Origin: Acidisoma sp. PAMC 29798
GTDB lineage: Bacteria > Pseudomonadota > Alphaproteobacteria > Acetobacterales > Acetobacteraceae
Reading direction: 5' to 3'
NCBI RefSeq assembly: GCF_030252425.1
Contig: NZ_CP126995.1
Span: forward strand, 1-64,000
DNA length: 64,000 bases
A program made the position numbers and the translations under genes. The notes beneath the pieces are model-generated. The model was not told the origin of the DNA. It did not search any database and worked only from the letters and a program-made list of their open reading frames with translations. Of this stretch, positions 28,712-38,087 are shown one piece after another (position 1 is the first letter of the stretch; every line of letters begins with the position of its first letter).

Positions 28712-29929
28712 GTGCCGACCTTCCGCTACGTCGCGATCGATGCGGCCGGACGTCTGCAACGCGGCGTCAGCGAGGCTGTAAACGAGGCGGCCCTGGTGCA
28801 GGCGCTGCGCCGAGACGGGCTGTCGCCGGTACGCGCCGAGCCGGATCGTGGCGAATCGTTGATTGGACGGATTGATCTAACAATCACACGGCGCGGATTT
28901 CGGCGCCAGGATGTGGCGAACTTCACGCGCGAACTCGCCATCATGCTGGCGGCAGGTCAGGATCTCGACCGTGCCCTCCGGTTCCTTACGGAGATGGCGC
29001 CCAATACGCGGCTCAGGGGCTCGCTGGAGGCGCTGCGCAATGCCGTGCGTGATGGCAGCCCTTTGGCGGCCGCGATGGGGAAGCAGCCCAAGAGTTTTTC
29101 ACGCCTCTATGTCGGCCTTGTGCGGGCCGGGGAGGCCGGTGGCACGCTGGCGGCAACGCTGGAGCGGCTCGCTTTAGTGCTGGAGCGCGAACGCGGGCTC
29201 GCCTCCTCCATCCGGTCGGCGATGATCTACCCGACGCTGCTTTTTATCGCCATGGTAGGCTCGGTATCCTTTCTACTGACCTCCGTGCTCCCAGAATTCG
29301 TGCCGCTCTTTGCACAGAACGGCGCGAAATTGCCGGCCTCGACGCAGTTCATGATCGATTCTGGCCATATCCTGTCCGCCTATGGGCTTTATCTCCTGGT
29401 GGCGCTTGGGGTCGCGGGCTTGGCGGCGGGACAGGCGCTGAAACGACCTACCCTGCGCATGTTTGTCGACCGCCAGATGCTACGGCTGCCCATTCTGGGC
29501 ACCTTGGCGAAGGAAATCCTGGCCGCGCGCTTTTGCCGGACCTTCGGCACGCTGATGCTTAACGGTGTCCCACTGATCGCCGCTCTCACCATCGTGCGGG
29601 ACGTGATCGGGAATACCGCCGCCGTTGCCGCAATGGATGTCGTGTCGGCAAGCGCGAAGGGGGGCGCCGGCCTCGCCGCGCCCCTTTCCGCATCGCGGCT
29701 GTTTCCGGCGCGGATGATCTACCTCCTCCGACTTGGGGAAGAGACGGCGCAGCTTGGCCAGCTTTGCCTGCGTGCCGCTGAAATCCATGAGGAAGAGACG
29801 CGGCTCTCTTTACAGCGAATCGTGGCGCTGCTGGTGCCCGCCATCACCATCGTCATGGGGGCGGCTGTGGCTGGCATCGTCTCGTCCCTCATCCTCGCCA
29901 TGCTCAGCTTGAACAGCCTTGCCGGTTGA
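28712..29929 (+). CDS. gspF: Type II secretion inner-membrane platform protein
   Basis: This 405-aa protein starts at GTG. Two GspF repeats each begin with a motif like FTRELAIMLAAGQDLDRAL and FCRTFGTLMLNGVPLIAAL, and three transmembrane helices lie at about 170-195, 220-240 and 370-400. It anchors GspE at the membrane. The conserved GEAGGTLAATLERLA and LGEETAQLGQL segments support the assignment. Confidence 0.95.
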   Translation: MPTFRYVAIDAAGRLQRGVSEAVNEAALVQALRRDGLSPVRAEPDRGESLIGRIDLTITRRGFRRQDVANFTRELAIMLAAGQDLDRALRFLTEMAPNTRLRGSLEALRNAVRDGSPLAAAMGKQPKSFSRLYVGLVRAGEAGGTLAATLERLALVLERERGLASSIRSAMIYPTLLFIAMVGSVSFLLTSVLPEFVPLFAQNGAKLPASTQFMIDSGHILSAYGLYLLVALGVAGLAAGQALKRPTLRMFVDRQMLRLPILGTLAKEILAARFCRTFGTLMLNGVPLIAALTIVRDVIGNTAAVAAMDVVSASAKGGAGLAAPLSASRLFPARMIYLLRLGEETAQLGQLCLRAAEIHEEETRLSLQRIVALLVPAITIVMGAAVAGIVSSLILAMLSLNSLAG

Positions 29930-30395
29930 TACCCAGCATCAGCGCGGCCGTGCGCCCCGGGGGGCTGCGGGGTTCACCCTCATTGAGGTGCTGGTCGTGA
30001 TCGTGATCCTGGGCCTGTCCATCGCCCTGGTGGTCTCGCGCGGTCCTGCCCGCAGCGTCGGGCTGGATATCGAGGGTGCGGCCGGCAGCATCGCCCAAAA
30101 CCTCCGGCTGGCGCGATCCCAGGCGATTTCCACCGATCGTCTCGTGGCGTTCACCCTCGACCCCACCGGCCGGGTTCCCATCGTGGACGGCACGCCGGGC
30201 GCCACGCTGGCGCCGGATGTCCGTGTCACTATCATGACCGCGACCGGGGGGTCGGTCCGGTCCCAACCCGCCATCACCTTCGCGCCGGACGGCAGTTCGT
30301 CCGGCGGTCGTGTCATCCTGGGCGCGGGCGCCCGGCATCTTCAGGTCTTGGTCGATTGGCTGACCGGCCGGGTCAATGTCACCGATGCGCCCTGA
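29919..30395 (+). CDS. gspH: Minor pseudopilin
   Basis: This 158-aa protein has a type IV prepilin signal (G-FTLIEVLVVIVILGLSIALVV, cleavage before Phe, Glu at +5) and a GspH-type C-terminal domain. The TTG start overlaps the end of gspF by 11 bases. GspH rather than GspG is favoured by the absence of the DPWG/calcium-loop pattern and by the SIAQNLRLARSQAIS segment, which is characteristic of GspH/FimT. Confidence 0.85.
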   Translation: MPVDTQHQRGRAPRGAAGFTLIEVLVVIVILGLSIALVVSRGPARSVGLDIEGAAGSIAQNLRLARSQAISTDRLVAFTLDPTGRVPIVDGTPGATLAPDVRVTIMTATGGSVRSQPAITFAPDGSSSGGRVILGAGARHLQVLVDWLTGRVNVTDAP

Positions 30396-30816
30396 CAGGA
30401 CGGCGGGCTTCACCCTGTTCGAGGTGATCGTCGCCATGATCATTGCGGGCATCGCCCTCGCGGCGCTCTTCTCGGGTGCCGTCACAGGGCTTCGCTCCGC
30501 CAGTTCGGCAAGCCATTATGTCGAGGCATTGGCGCGCGCACGGTCACATCTCGCGGTTGTGGGGATCGGCACGCCCCTCGCCAGCATGACGCAGGAGGGT
30601 GACGATGGCGGCGGGTTCCGGTGGCGGCTGCGCGTACGCCCGGTTGCGACGAAGACGCTTGATGGCGAAGGGGGAAAGATCGGCGGCACCGGGAAAAATC
30701 CCCGCATCGCGCTCTATAGCATCGACGTCACGATCGGCTGGGCGATGGATGGCGGGGTGCGCAGCGTCGATCTTCATACCCAGCGGATCGGCCCTGCCGC
30801 CGCCACCACACCATGA
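30376..30816 (+). CDS. gspI: Minor pseudopilin
   Basis: This 146-aa protein has the prepilin signal G-FTLFEVIVAMIIAGIALAAL followed by the LARARSHLAVVG helix usual in GspI. It would help form the tip of the pseudopilus with GspJ and GspK. It overlaps gspH by 20 bases. An ATG three codons downstream is also possible. Confidence 0.85.
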   Translation: MSPMRPDRTAGFTLFEVIVAMIIAGIALAALFSGAVTGLRSASSASHYVEALARARSHLAVVGIGTPLASMTQEGDDGGGFRWRLRVRPVATKTLDGEGGKIGGTGKNPRIALYSIDVTIGWAMDGGVRSVDLHTQRIGPAAATTP

Positions 30817-31403
30817 GGAAGCGCGAGGCTGGCTTCACGCTGCTGGAAGTCCTTGTGTCGCTGATCGTTCTCGCGTTGATCATCCTGGGGCTCGCCCAGG
30901 GGTTGCGTTTCGGCGTGCTGGCGCTGCACCGGCAGTCTAGCCTCATCGACCAGCATGGCGATCTCGATGCCGTGGACCGCACGCTGCGCACCCTGATCGA
31001 GCAGATCAATCCCGGGAACTCCCATGACGCGCCCGAGATACGAGGCAATGCCACCAGCATGGAGTTCACGTCCGAGCTACCCTATGGGGCCGCAGTCGCC
31101 CTGCCGGATCGCCAGGCAGAAATCCGGCTTCTGGTCGATGGAAACCACCAGCTTCTTCTGCGCTGGGCGCCTTACAGTCACGCGACCTACCGCGTGCCGC
31201 CTCAGCCCACGGATACGCCCCTGCTGCAGGGGATTTTGCGGGTTCAGCTGAGCTATTGGTCCAGCGCTGGGACATCTGGCTGGCGCAGTGGCTGGGATCG
31301 GTCCGACATTCCAGCCCTGATCCGCATCCACATCGTCTTCCTGAACGAACGCGGCCTGCGATGGCCTGACATCGTTGCGGCACCGAGCCGTCATAGACTC
31401 TGA
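30813..31403 (+). CDS. gspJ: Minor pseudopilin
   Basis: This 196-aa protein has a short leader MRKREAG and the prepilin helix FTLLEVLVSLIVLALIILG, then a long polar domain typical of GspJ. The start overlaps gspI by four bases (ATGA). It is the last gene of the first gsp block. A 137-base gap follows before gspL. Confidence 0.85.
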   Translation: MRKREAGFTLLEVLVSLIVLALIILGLAQGLRFGVLALHRQSSLIDQHGDLDAVDRTLRTLIEQINPGNSHDAPEIRGNATSMEFTSELPYGAAVALPDRQAEIRLLVDGNHQLLLRWAPYSHATYRVPPQPTDTPLLQGILRVQLSYWSSAGTSGWRSGWDRSDIPALIRIHIVFLNERGLRWPDIVAAPSRHRL

Positions 31404-31540
31404 GACGGACGGCAGCCTCTAGCATTCTTGGTGCGACATGCATCCGTTCCAGTGGAATGATCGTAAATCGAGTGTCTTTCTTGGGGTCCTTGTCCTAAGG
31501 AAAGATTAAGGAATCGAAAAAGAAAGAGACCCCGCTGGCA

Positions 31541-32575
31541 ATGCTCGAGCAATTCATCGGCTGGTGGTACGAGCAGATGCGGAGTCTATTGCCTCAGACG
31601 ATGATTGGCGCACCACGCTGGAGCAACGCACTCCTCCTTGACATGGGCAGCGATGGATCGCGGTCCTTTCTCGTGCGCAGGCAAAGGCATCGGGAACGGA
31701 CGCTCGGACCTATCGACTTCGATGCGGCTGGGTTGGCGGCCGTTCGACGCGGCCGGCGGTCGAGGGCAGCGCCCCGCGATCTTCTGATTCGATTGCCGCC
31801 CGGACGGCTGCTGGAACATCGATTTCCAATTCCTCTCGCGGCCGAACGCGATGCGGCGAATTTCTTGCGATACGAAATTGACCGCGTGACGCCCTTCAAT
31901 GCCGATGAGGTGTTCTGGACATTCGACATAGAGAGCCGAGACCGCGTGAACGGTCGGCTCTTTGTCAGCCTGAGCATGCTGCCAAGGGCCGACCTCGCCA
32001 ACGCGATCAGTTGGCTGACCGGCGTGGGGCTCGCACCCGCTGCGATCGAGACGCTCGGCGAGGACCAGCGTGTGCGACATCTCCCGCTCGGTGGGCCGGT
32101 GACCGCCCGCCACACAATGCCACGCCCCGTGGTTGGCTTGGCGGCTTTGTGTGGTCTTCTGGCTTTGCTGGCCGTCGTTCTACCGTTTGTCTTCCAGCAG
32201 ACACGTATCGTGAGCCAGGAGCGGCGCATCGCGGCGCTTGAACCCCGCGTGGCGGAAGTGTTTGCGTTACGCGCACACATCAACGGCCAGGCTGCGGGCG
32301 CGGATGTGGTCGCGGCCGAGCGCGCTCGCGTCGGCGATGCTCTGGAGGCCTTGGCGGCGATCACCGGCATCATGCCCGATAATGCCTTCCTCACCGGCTT
32401 GAGCCTCTCCAAGCGAGACCTGACCTTGACCGGCCAATCCGGCGATGCCGCCGGTTTGATCTCTGCCTTGTCGCGCGCACCGACAATCAACAGTCCAAGT
32501 TTCTCGGCGCCCGTGACGGCAGCGGCGAATGGTCAGGGCAATCTGTTTTCGATCACCGCCAGCGTGGCGCCTTGA
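31541..32575 (+). CDS. gspL: Type II secretion inner-membrane protein GspL/PilN-like
   Basis: This 344-aa protein has a cytoplasmic actin-like N-terminal half with LLIRLPPGRLLEHRFPIPLAAERDAANFLRYEID split over residues 85-120, one membrane helix at about 200-222 (GLAALCGLLALLAVVLPFV) and a periplasmic ferredoxin-like PilN/GspL tail. It links GspE to the platform. The assignment rests on the operon position and on the RYEIDRVTPF segment shared with GspL/PilM-PilN fusions. The gspM start overlaps its stop as TTGA. Confidence 0.82.
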   Translation: MLEQFIGWWYEQMRSLLPQTMIGAPRWSNALLLDMGSDGSRSFLVRRQRHRERTLGPIDFDAAGLAAVRRGRRSRAAPRDLLIRLPPGRLLEHRFPIPLAAERDAANFLRYEIDRVTPFNADEVFWTFDIESRDRVNGRLFVSLSMLPRADLANAISWLTGVGLAPAAIETLGEDQRVRHLPLGGPVTARHTMPRPVVGLAALCGLLALLAVVLPFVFQQTRIVSQERRIAALEPRVAEVFALRAHINGQAAGADVVAAERARVGDALEALAAITGIMPDNAFLTGLSLSKRDLTLTGQSGDAAGLISALSRAPTINSPSFSAPVTAAANGQGNLFSITASVAP

Positions 32576-33147
32576 TCGAAGGATTGCCAACAGGCCGACG
32601 TGGGCAGTGGCTCGCTTTGGCGCTCACGCTGGTGGTCATCGGTGCACTTTGGGCGGGTGTCGCTGCGCCGCTGGTCGCTTGGTATGACATGCGGTCGGAC
32701 GGGATCGCACAGCGCGGGCTGCTGACCGAGCGGATGACGCGCCTGACCCTTTCTATCCCGGCGCTTCTGGCCGAGGCGGGCGCGGCACGGAACCATCAGA
32801 GCGCTGTGCGCAGTGATCTGCTTCCCGCATCAAGCGATGCGGTGGCGGCGGCGGCCTTGCAGCAGAACCTGCAGAACAAGGCGAAAGACGTGGCCGTGCC
32901 ACTCAGCAGTATCGAAACGCTACTCGTTGAGCCTCGGGGCAAGTACCGGCGCATCGCCTTGCGAGTCACATTATCGGCAGCTTGGCCACAGCTCCTGCAT
33001 CTTCTTCAGGCGTTGGAGCAAGGAACGCCCCGCATCCTGATCGATGACCTCCAGCTCAGCGCATCGCCCGTTTTGTCACGGCCGGACGGCGTTCCCGTGA
33101 ACGCGACCTTCACCATCATGGCATTCCGTATGGCGGATGTTTCATGA
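32572..33147 (+). CDS. gspM: Type II secretion protein GspM (GspM-b type)
   Basis: This 191-aa single-pass inner-membrane protein has a membrane helix at about residues 13-36, then a periplasmic domain with the VPLSSIETLLVEPRGKYRRI segment and LLHLLQALEQGTPRILIDDL, which resembles the GspM-b/PilO ferredoxin-like fold. It starts at TTG, overlapping the gspL stop, and ends overlapping the next gene (ATGA). Confidence 0.8.
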   Translation: MIEGLPTGRRGQWLALALTLVVIGALWAGVAAPLVAWYDMRSDGIAQRGLLTERMTRLTLSIPALLAEAGAARNHQSAVRSDLLPASSDAVAAAALQQNLQNKAKDVAVPLSSIETLLVEPRGKYRRIALRVTLSAAWPQLLHLLQALEQGTPRILIDDLQLSASPVLSRPDGVPVNATFTIMAFRMADVS

Positions 33148-33854
33148 CATCGCTCGTCTTGCCTGTGCTGGGTGTCATCGCCGCCGTTCTGGCGGTGACG
33201 ATCGTGATGGAAGTCAAAGGCTCGCATCGTCCGGTGGAAGTCCCGCCGATTGCTGCATCAATCGGCATCCCCAAGGGCGCGCGGGTCGCGGACTTTGACG
33301 AAACCGAGGATTGGCCGAAATGGGTCGGCACCAGCCTGGCCCGGCCTCTGTTCGAGCCGGACAGACGGCCGCCGGCGGTCGCCGTGGGCGCCGTGTCGCA
33401 CCAGATGCCACGCCTGGCCGGGATCATTGTTACACCGACGGCGCGGTCCGCAATTTTCGTCGATGGCGCGAGCGGCCGCCCGATCATTGTGATGCAGGGC
33501 AGCCGCCTGAGCGACTTTGTCGTGCGGTCGATCGACGCGGAGACAGTCACCATCGTGACGGCGGATGGTGTGCGGGTCCTGCACCCGCGTTTCGCGACGA
33601 CTAAGCTGACTACGCAGTCTGGGAACAGCGGCCTGCCTTCGGCTTACGGGTCCCCCGCTTTCCCGCCGCCACTTGCTTTCCTCCCGCAAGCGGGCATCTC
33701 AAGCCATGACGTTCCGTTTGCAGGAATTCCGGGTTTGAGCGGACTGCCTTTAGGTCTGGTGGCGACTCCAGACCAAGGCGGGCCTGCTGCGGGGGCGGCA
33801 CCCGACCTGTCGCCCGATCTGCCGCTCCGTGCCCCATCCGAAAGTTCGCCATGA
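33144..33854 (+). CDS. gspC: GspC-like periplasmic connector of type II secretion
   Basis: This 236-aa protein has an N-terminal membrane helix (about 1-22) and a periplasmic region with SLARPLFEPDRRPP and LAGIIVTPTARSAIFVDGASGRP, the pattern of the HR domain of GspC, which contacts the secretin. The C-terminal 75 residues are Pro/Gly/Ala-rich without a PDZ domain. An assignment as GspN is possible. Its position immediately before gspD, with an ATGA overlap, supports GspC. Confidence 0.7.
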   Translation: MTSLVLPVLGVIAAVLAVTIVMEVKGSHRPVEVPPIAASIGIPKGARVADFDETEDWPKWVGTSLARPLFEPDRRPPAVAVGAVSHQMPRLAGIIVTPTARSAIFVDGASGRPIIVMQGSRLSDFVVRSIDAETVTIVTADGVRVLHPRFATTKLTTQSGNSGLPSAYGSPAFPPPLAFLPQAGISSHDVPFAGIPGLSGLPLGLVATPDQGGPAAGAAPDLSPDLPLRAPSESSP

Positions 33855-36145
33855 AGCGCCTGCTGACCCTCGCCCTCGCCCTGTCCGCTGTCGGTTGTGC
33901 GCAGCAGGCCAGTATGCCGCCAGAGCGTCTATCGCCGGCCATCGTGCCGTCTTTGGATCATGTGGATTCGCGGGTGAATGGCCCGATCGGGGCGACCAAT
34001 CTTCTGCCCACCTCCAGCCAATCCTACGGCACGCCCGCAACGGTTTCGCTCCCCGCGTCCGATGCCGGCACCGGCGGGGGCACCGTCTCCCTCGTGTTCA
34101 CGGATACGGATATCCGGGAGGTGGTCGCGGAGATCCTCGGCTCAATTCTCCAGGTCAGCTACACCATCGATCCGGCGGTTCACGGCACCGCAACGCTTCA
34201 TACGGCGGGGCCGCTCCCCCGGTCGCAGCTTCTGCCGACGCTCGAAGCGCTGCTGGCGCAATCCGGCGCAACGCTGGTGCAGTCCGGAGGTCTGTACCGC
34301 GTCATTCCAGCGGCGGCCGGTGTGCCGACAACGTCGATCGCCACGAGCGCAAGCACGGCGGGCAGCCAGCTCTATCCGCTGCGCTATACCTCTGCGGGCG
34401 ATCTGGCGCGTGTGTTGCAGCCATTTGCCGGCCAGAATGCCAAGATCATCGCCGATCCGGGCAGCAACAGCCTGATCATCAGCGGTGACCCTGATACGCG
34501 CGCGACCCTCGCAGCCCTTGCCGAGGCCTTCGACATCGATCTTCTCGCCGGCCAATCCTATGCCTTATTGCCCACGCCCGAAGGGGCGGCACAGGATTTC
34601 GCGACCTCGTTGCAGAGCGCGCTGCGCAGCCAGGGCAGCGGGCTTTCGAACGTGGTGCGGGTCGTGCCGATGGAGCGGATCAGCTCGGTTCTGGTCGTGG
34701 CGTCGCAGCCCCAATTCATCCAGCAAGCGCAACGCGTCTATGCGCTTTTGGAACGCCAACAGCGTCTCACGGTGCGCAGCTGGCACGTCTATTACCTCCA
34801 GGACAGCAAGGCCGAGGACGCGGCCTATGTGCTGCAGCAGGCCTTCACACCGAACAACATCACGGCCACGCCGAGCGGTTCGGACCAGACAAGCGCGGGG
34901 TCTTCGGCAAGCCATGCCACGGGCACCACGGCCATGGCCAATACCGGAACAGGTGGATCGGCGCTGAACGGCCTCGGCTCATCCTCCGGCATCGGGGTCG
35001 GCAGTTCCCTCAGCAGCAGCGGGGCTCAGGGTTCTGGGCTGACGCCTCAAGCCAGCGATCAAAGCACCACGCCCACGCAAACCGCCTCCAATCCGCTGCT
35101 TGGCGGTCTCAGCCCGAGTAGCGGCGGCGGAGGCGGAGGGGGCGGCGACACGGATACGATCAGGATCATCCCCGATCCGCAGAACAATTCCGTGCTGACC
35201 TACACGACGCAGCAGGAGGAAGACGTTGTCGAAGCCATGCTGCGCAAAATCGACATCCTGCCATTGCAGGTCCGTATCGACGCGACCATCGCCGAAGTGA
35301 CGTTGAACAGCCAATTGCAATACGGCACACAGTTCTTCTTTCAATCAGGCGGCGTGAACGGGGTTCTCAACAACGCGGCCGCCACGGCCTCCTATGCGGT
35401 GCCGCGGGCACTCGCGCTTGCGACGACGTTTCCAGGTTTCGTCCTGAGCGGCAATGGCGCCGGCGGGGCGCCGATTGCTCTGCAAGCGCTGCAGGCGGTC
35501 ACGACGGTACACGTCCTGTCCTCGCCGGAACTCATGGTTCTCGACAATCAGACGGCGCATTTGCAGGTGGGCGATCTTGTTCCCTATCTAACCTCAAGCT
35601 CGCAAAGCGCGATTGCGAACAATGCTCCCGTCATCAACAGCGTGAGCTATCAGCCGACCGGCGTCATTATGAACGTGACGCCAAGGGTGAATAGTGGCGG
35701 TCTCGTGACCCTCGACATCTCGCAGGAGGTGAGCGCCATCGATGCCGCCGTCACCACATCGACGACCGGAATTTCGTCCCCCACTTTTTCCGAGCGCAGC
35801 GTGACCTCGCGTGTCGTCATCCAGGACGGTCAGACCGTCGGTCTCGCCGGATTGATCACCGACAATGCGAGCAAGAGCAACGCGGGCATTCCCTTCCTCA
35901 AGGATATCCCAATTCTCGGTCTGCTCGCCGGCACGCAGAACAATCAGCGCACCCGGACGGAGCTTCTGGTTCTGATCACACCTCATGTCTTGTACGATCA
36001 GCGCGATGCTCGCGCCTTGACATCGGACCTTGAAGACCTGCTGAGGAATGCGGCAGCAGTGCCGACGGAACTCAACGGCATCCAATCCTCGGGGTCGGAC
36101 GACCCGAATGAGCGGGTTCGCCGGGCCTTGCAGCTCGGCCAGTGA
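33851..36145 (+). CDS. gspD: Type II secretin with a lipoprotein signal
   Basis: This outer-membrane secretin subunit has 764 aa. The signal peptide ends in a lipobox, SAVGC, so the protein may be lipidated. N0 (VSLVFTDTDIREVVAEILG), N1 (YPLRYTSAGDLARVLQPF) and N2/N3 modules follow. A Gly/Ser/Thr-rich linker at about residues 345-435 sits within N3. The secretin core includes VHVLSSPELMVLDNQTAHLQVGDLVPY and VGLAGLITDNASKSNAGIPFLKDIP. It overlaps gspC and gspK by four bases each. Confidence 0.95.
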   Translation: MKRLLTLALALSAVGCAQQASMPPERLSPAIVPSLDHVDSRVNGPIGATNLLPTSSQSYGTPATVSLPASDAGTGGGTVSLVFTDTDIREVVAEILGSILQVSYTIDPAVHGTATLHTAGPLPRSQLLPTLEALLAQSGATLVQSGGLYRVIPAAAGVPTTSIATSASTAGSQLYPLRYTSAGDLARVLQPFAGQNAKIIADPGSNSLIISGDPDTRATLAALAEAFDIDLLAGQSYALLPTPEGAAQDFATSLQSALRSQGSGLSNVVRVVPMERISSVLVVASQPQFIQQAQRVYALLERQQRLTVRSWHVYYLQDSKAEDAAYVLQQAFTPNNITATPSGSDQTSAGSSASHATGTTAMANTGTGGSALNGLGSSSGIGVGSSLSSSGAQGSGLTPQASDQSTTPTQTASNPLLGGLSPSSGGGGGGGGDTDTIRIIPDPQNNSVLTYTTQQEEDVVEAMLRKIDILPLQVRIDATIAEVTLNSQLQYGTQFFFQSGGVNGVLNNAAATASYAVPRALALATTFPGFVLSGNGAGGAPIALQALQAVTTVHVLSSPELMVLDNQTAHLQVGDLVPYLTSSSQSAIANNAPVINSVSYQPTGVIMNVTPRVNSGGLVTLDISQEVSAIDAAVTTSTTGISSPTFSERSVTSRVVIQDGQTVGLAGLITDNASKSNAGIPFLKDIPILGLLAGTQNNQRTRTELLVLITPHVLYDQRDARALTSDLEDLLRNAAAVPTELNGIQSSGSDDPNERVRRALQLGQ

Positions 36146-36951
36146 TACGCGTCATCAGCTTGCCACCGAGGCGCGAGGAGCGTGGATTTGCGCTCCTCAT
36201 CGTGCTCTGGGCGCTGGTGCTGCTGACGTTGATCTTCTCCCGCCTCGTCTCAGCGGGCCGAGGGGAGACGGAAATCGCATTCAATCTCCGCGCCGCCGCT
36301 CAGATGCAGGCCGAGGCCGACGGGCTGCTTTATATGGGCGTCTTCAATCTCCTCGGGCCGACCGCCGCAGGCTGGAAGGCGGATGGTGCCGTCCATCGGG
36401 TCAGTCTTCCCACGGGCATGGCAGAGGTTTCGATCACCGATCTTGCCGGCCGGATCAACCCAAACACGGCGTCAGCCCCGCTGCTCGCGGCTTTGCTGCA
36501 TCAGGTGGGGGCGGATGCGACGACTGCAGATGCCGTGGGCGAGGCCATCACGGACTGGCGCTCGCCAGACGTCCAGGGCCGGTTCGAGGCGCCACAATAC
36601 CGTGACGCCGGTTTGCCCTATGCTCCGCCGGGCGCGCCGTTCAACAGCCTCGCAGAGCTCAATCTCGTCATCGGGATGACACCGGCGCTCTTGGCTAAGC
36701 TGACGCCGCATCTCTCTTTGTATAACCGCGATAACCCCAATCCCGCGATCGCCGACCCCACCGTCCGCGCGGCACTGAGGCAGGTTGGGATCAAGATCGA
36801 TGTCTCGCAAACAGCGCTCCCTCCTAAAGACGTGTTCATGACAGCGATCGTCCCTTCTAAAGGAGGAACGTACGGAATAAGGCACGCAGATGTCGAGTTG
36901 CGAACCTCATCCTCCGACTTACCATTCAAGATCCTGACTTGGTCAAACTGA
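36142..36951 (+). CDS. gspK: Minor pseudopilin at the pseudopilus tip
   Basis: This 269-aa protein starts at GTG within the gspD stop (GTGA). A prepilin signal RG-FALLIVLWALVLLTLIFSR lacks the usual Glu at +5, which is normal for GspK. The LAGRINPNTA segment and a helix-hairpin-helix-like region follow. A hairpin terminator lies just downstream and ends the operon. Confidence 0.9.
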   Translation: MIRVISLPPRREERGFALLIVLWALVLLTLIFSRLVSAGRGETEIAFNLRAAAQMQAEADGLLYMGVFNLLGPTAAGWKADGAVHRVSLPTGMAEVSITDLAGRINPNTASAPLLAALLHQVGADATTADAVGEAITDWRSPDVQGRFEAPQYRDAGLPYAPPGAPFNSLAELNLVIGMTPALLAKLTPHLSLYNRDNPNPAIADPTVRAALRQVGIKIDVSQTALPPKDVFMTAIVPSKGGTYGIRHADVELRTSSSDLPFKILTWSN

Positions 36952-36978
36952 ACAAGCTAAGTCTAGATGACATATTAT

Positions 36979-37007
36979 AAAACCCTGAGTTGCGGAGCCA
37001 GGGTTTT
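36979..37007 (+). terminator. Hairpin terminator after gspK
   Basis: A 9-bp stem (AAAACCCTG at 36979-36987, CAGGGTTTT at 36999-37007) with an 11-base loop, its 3' arm ending in TTTT, lies 27 bases after the gspK stop. Confidence 0.7.
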
Positions 37008-37140
37008 AGGAGAGATCGCAATCTCGTGAAGCATCCTTGAAGCGATTTATTAACTGCTCGTTGCATCCAGTTTATGTTTCATTCGTAACAGGGAGGTGCT
37101 GCAATTTCTGCGGCAAAAGCATAGTGATGGAGGGTAACAC

Positions 37141-38031
37141 GTGGCCGAAACATCAGAGACCATCGAAACCAACCGGGGTTCACATCGTCGCGGCTTAATG
37201 AAGACTGTGGGGCTTGGCCTCGCAGGCACCGCGCTTGCGGCAGCTGGTACCGCAGGCCTCGGCTTCGGAACGACACCCGCGCGCGCGGATGCCACGCTCG
37301 ACGGCGAAATTCTCAACTTCGCACTTAATCTCGAATATCTCGAAGCGGAATATTATCTCCGCGCCGTGACAGGTTCGGGCATTCCGGCCAATCTGACAGG
37401 CGGTGCCGCGACTGTCACGGGAGGCTCACTCGTTCCCTTCCAGAACACCGCGATCGCCTATCTCGCCCAGAAGATCGCCGTGGACGAGTTGGCGCATGTC
37501 AATTTCCTCCGCACCGCGCTCGGCGCTTCAGCCGTGGCCGAACCGAACATCGACCTCAGCGACAGCTTTACGACATTGGCGCTTGCAGCCGGTCTCATCA
37601 TACCCGGTCAGACCTTCAACCCCTTCGCGAGCGAGACGGACTTCCTGATCGGTGCCTATATTTTCGAGGATGTCGGTGTTACCGCCTATGCTGGTGCCGC
37701 CGCGTCGTTGACGCCTGCCACTCTCCCCTATGCCGCGAGCATTCTTGCGGTTGAGGCTTATCATGCCGGGGCCATTCGTAGCCGCCTTGGCGAAATCGGC
37801 GGATCGGCCGCGACGAACATGATCTCGGCGCTTCGCCAAACCTTGTCGGGCGTCGGTGACAATGGCGTCAACTACCAGAGCAACATGTTCAACTTCACGA
37901 ACGTGGATAGCAATGGCCAGGCCTATCGCCGGACGCCGCAGCAGGTGCTCAGCATCGTCTATGGTGGCGGCACGGCCAACGGTCTGTTCTTCCCGAACGG
38001 CATGAACGGCGCGGTCACGACGACCGCATAA
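37141..38031 (+). CDS. Tat-exported ferritin-like domain protein, 296 aa
   Basis: The GTG start has a good ribosome site (GGAGGGTAA). A twin-arginine-type signal (HRRGLMKTVGLGLAGTALAAAG, ending ARADA) precedes a four-helix ferritin-like domain. Putative metal ligands are Glu in NLEYLEAEYYL, DELAHVNFL, and Glu/His in VEAYHAGAIRSRL. Relatives are extracytoplasmic proteins of unknown role. It sits between gspK and gspG, with a terminator on either side, so it has its own transcript. It may be a folded, Tat-exported cargo of the neighbouring secretion system; that is inference only. Confidence 0.82.
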   Translation: MAETSETIETNRGSHRRGLMKTVGLGLAGTALAAAGTAGLGFGTTPARADATLDGEILNFALNLEYLEAEYYLRAVTGSGIPANLTGGAATVTGGSLVPFQNTAIAYLAQKIAVDELAHVNFLRTALGASAVAEPNIDLSDSFTTLALAAGLIIPGQTFNPFASETDFLIGAYIFEDVGVTAYAGAAASLTPATLPYAASILAVEAYHAGAIRSRLGEIGGSAATNMISALRQTLSGVGDNGVNYQSNMFNFTNVDSNGQAYRRTPQQVLSIVYGGGTANGLFFPNGMNGAVTTTA

Positions 38032-38045
38032 GCGGTATCTTGCAC

Positions 38046-38076
38046 GCGACAGCGGATGACGACGATCCGCTGTCGC
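38046..38076. terminator. Bidirectional terminator between convergent genes
   Basis: A perfect 12-bp inverted repeat (GCGACAGCGGAT at 38046-38057, ATCCGCTGTCGC at 38065-38076) with a 7-base loop lies between the ferritin-like gene and gspG, which end towards each other. Confidence 0.75.
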
Positions 38077-38087
38077 ATGGTGTTTAC

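Noticed and set aside
31404-31540. Possible hairpin terminator between gspJ and gspL
   Set aside because: The GGGGTC/GACCCC arms are short and imperfect with a long loop, so the evidence is too weak to call.
34900-35150. Gly/Ser-rich repeat stretch in gspD as a separate repeat feature
   Set aside because: It is a flexible linker within the secretin N-domains and is in frame throughout, so it is part of the gene.
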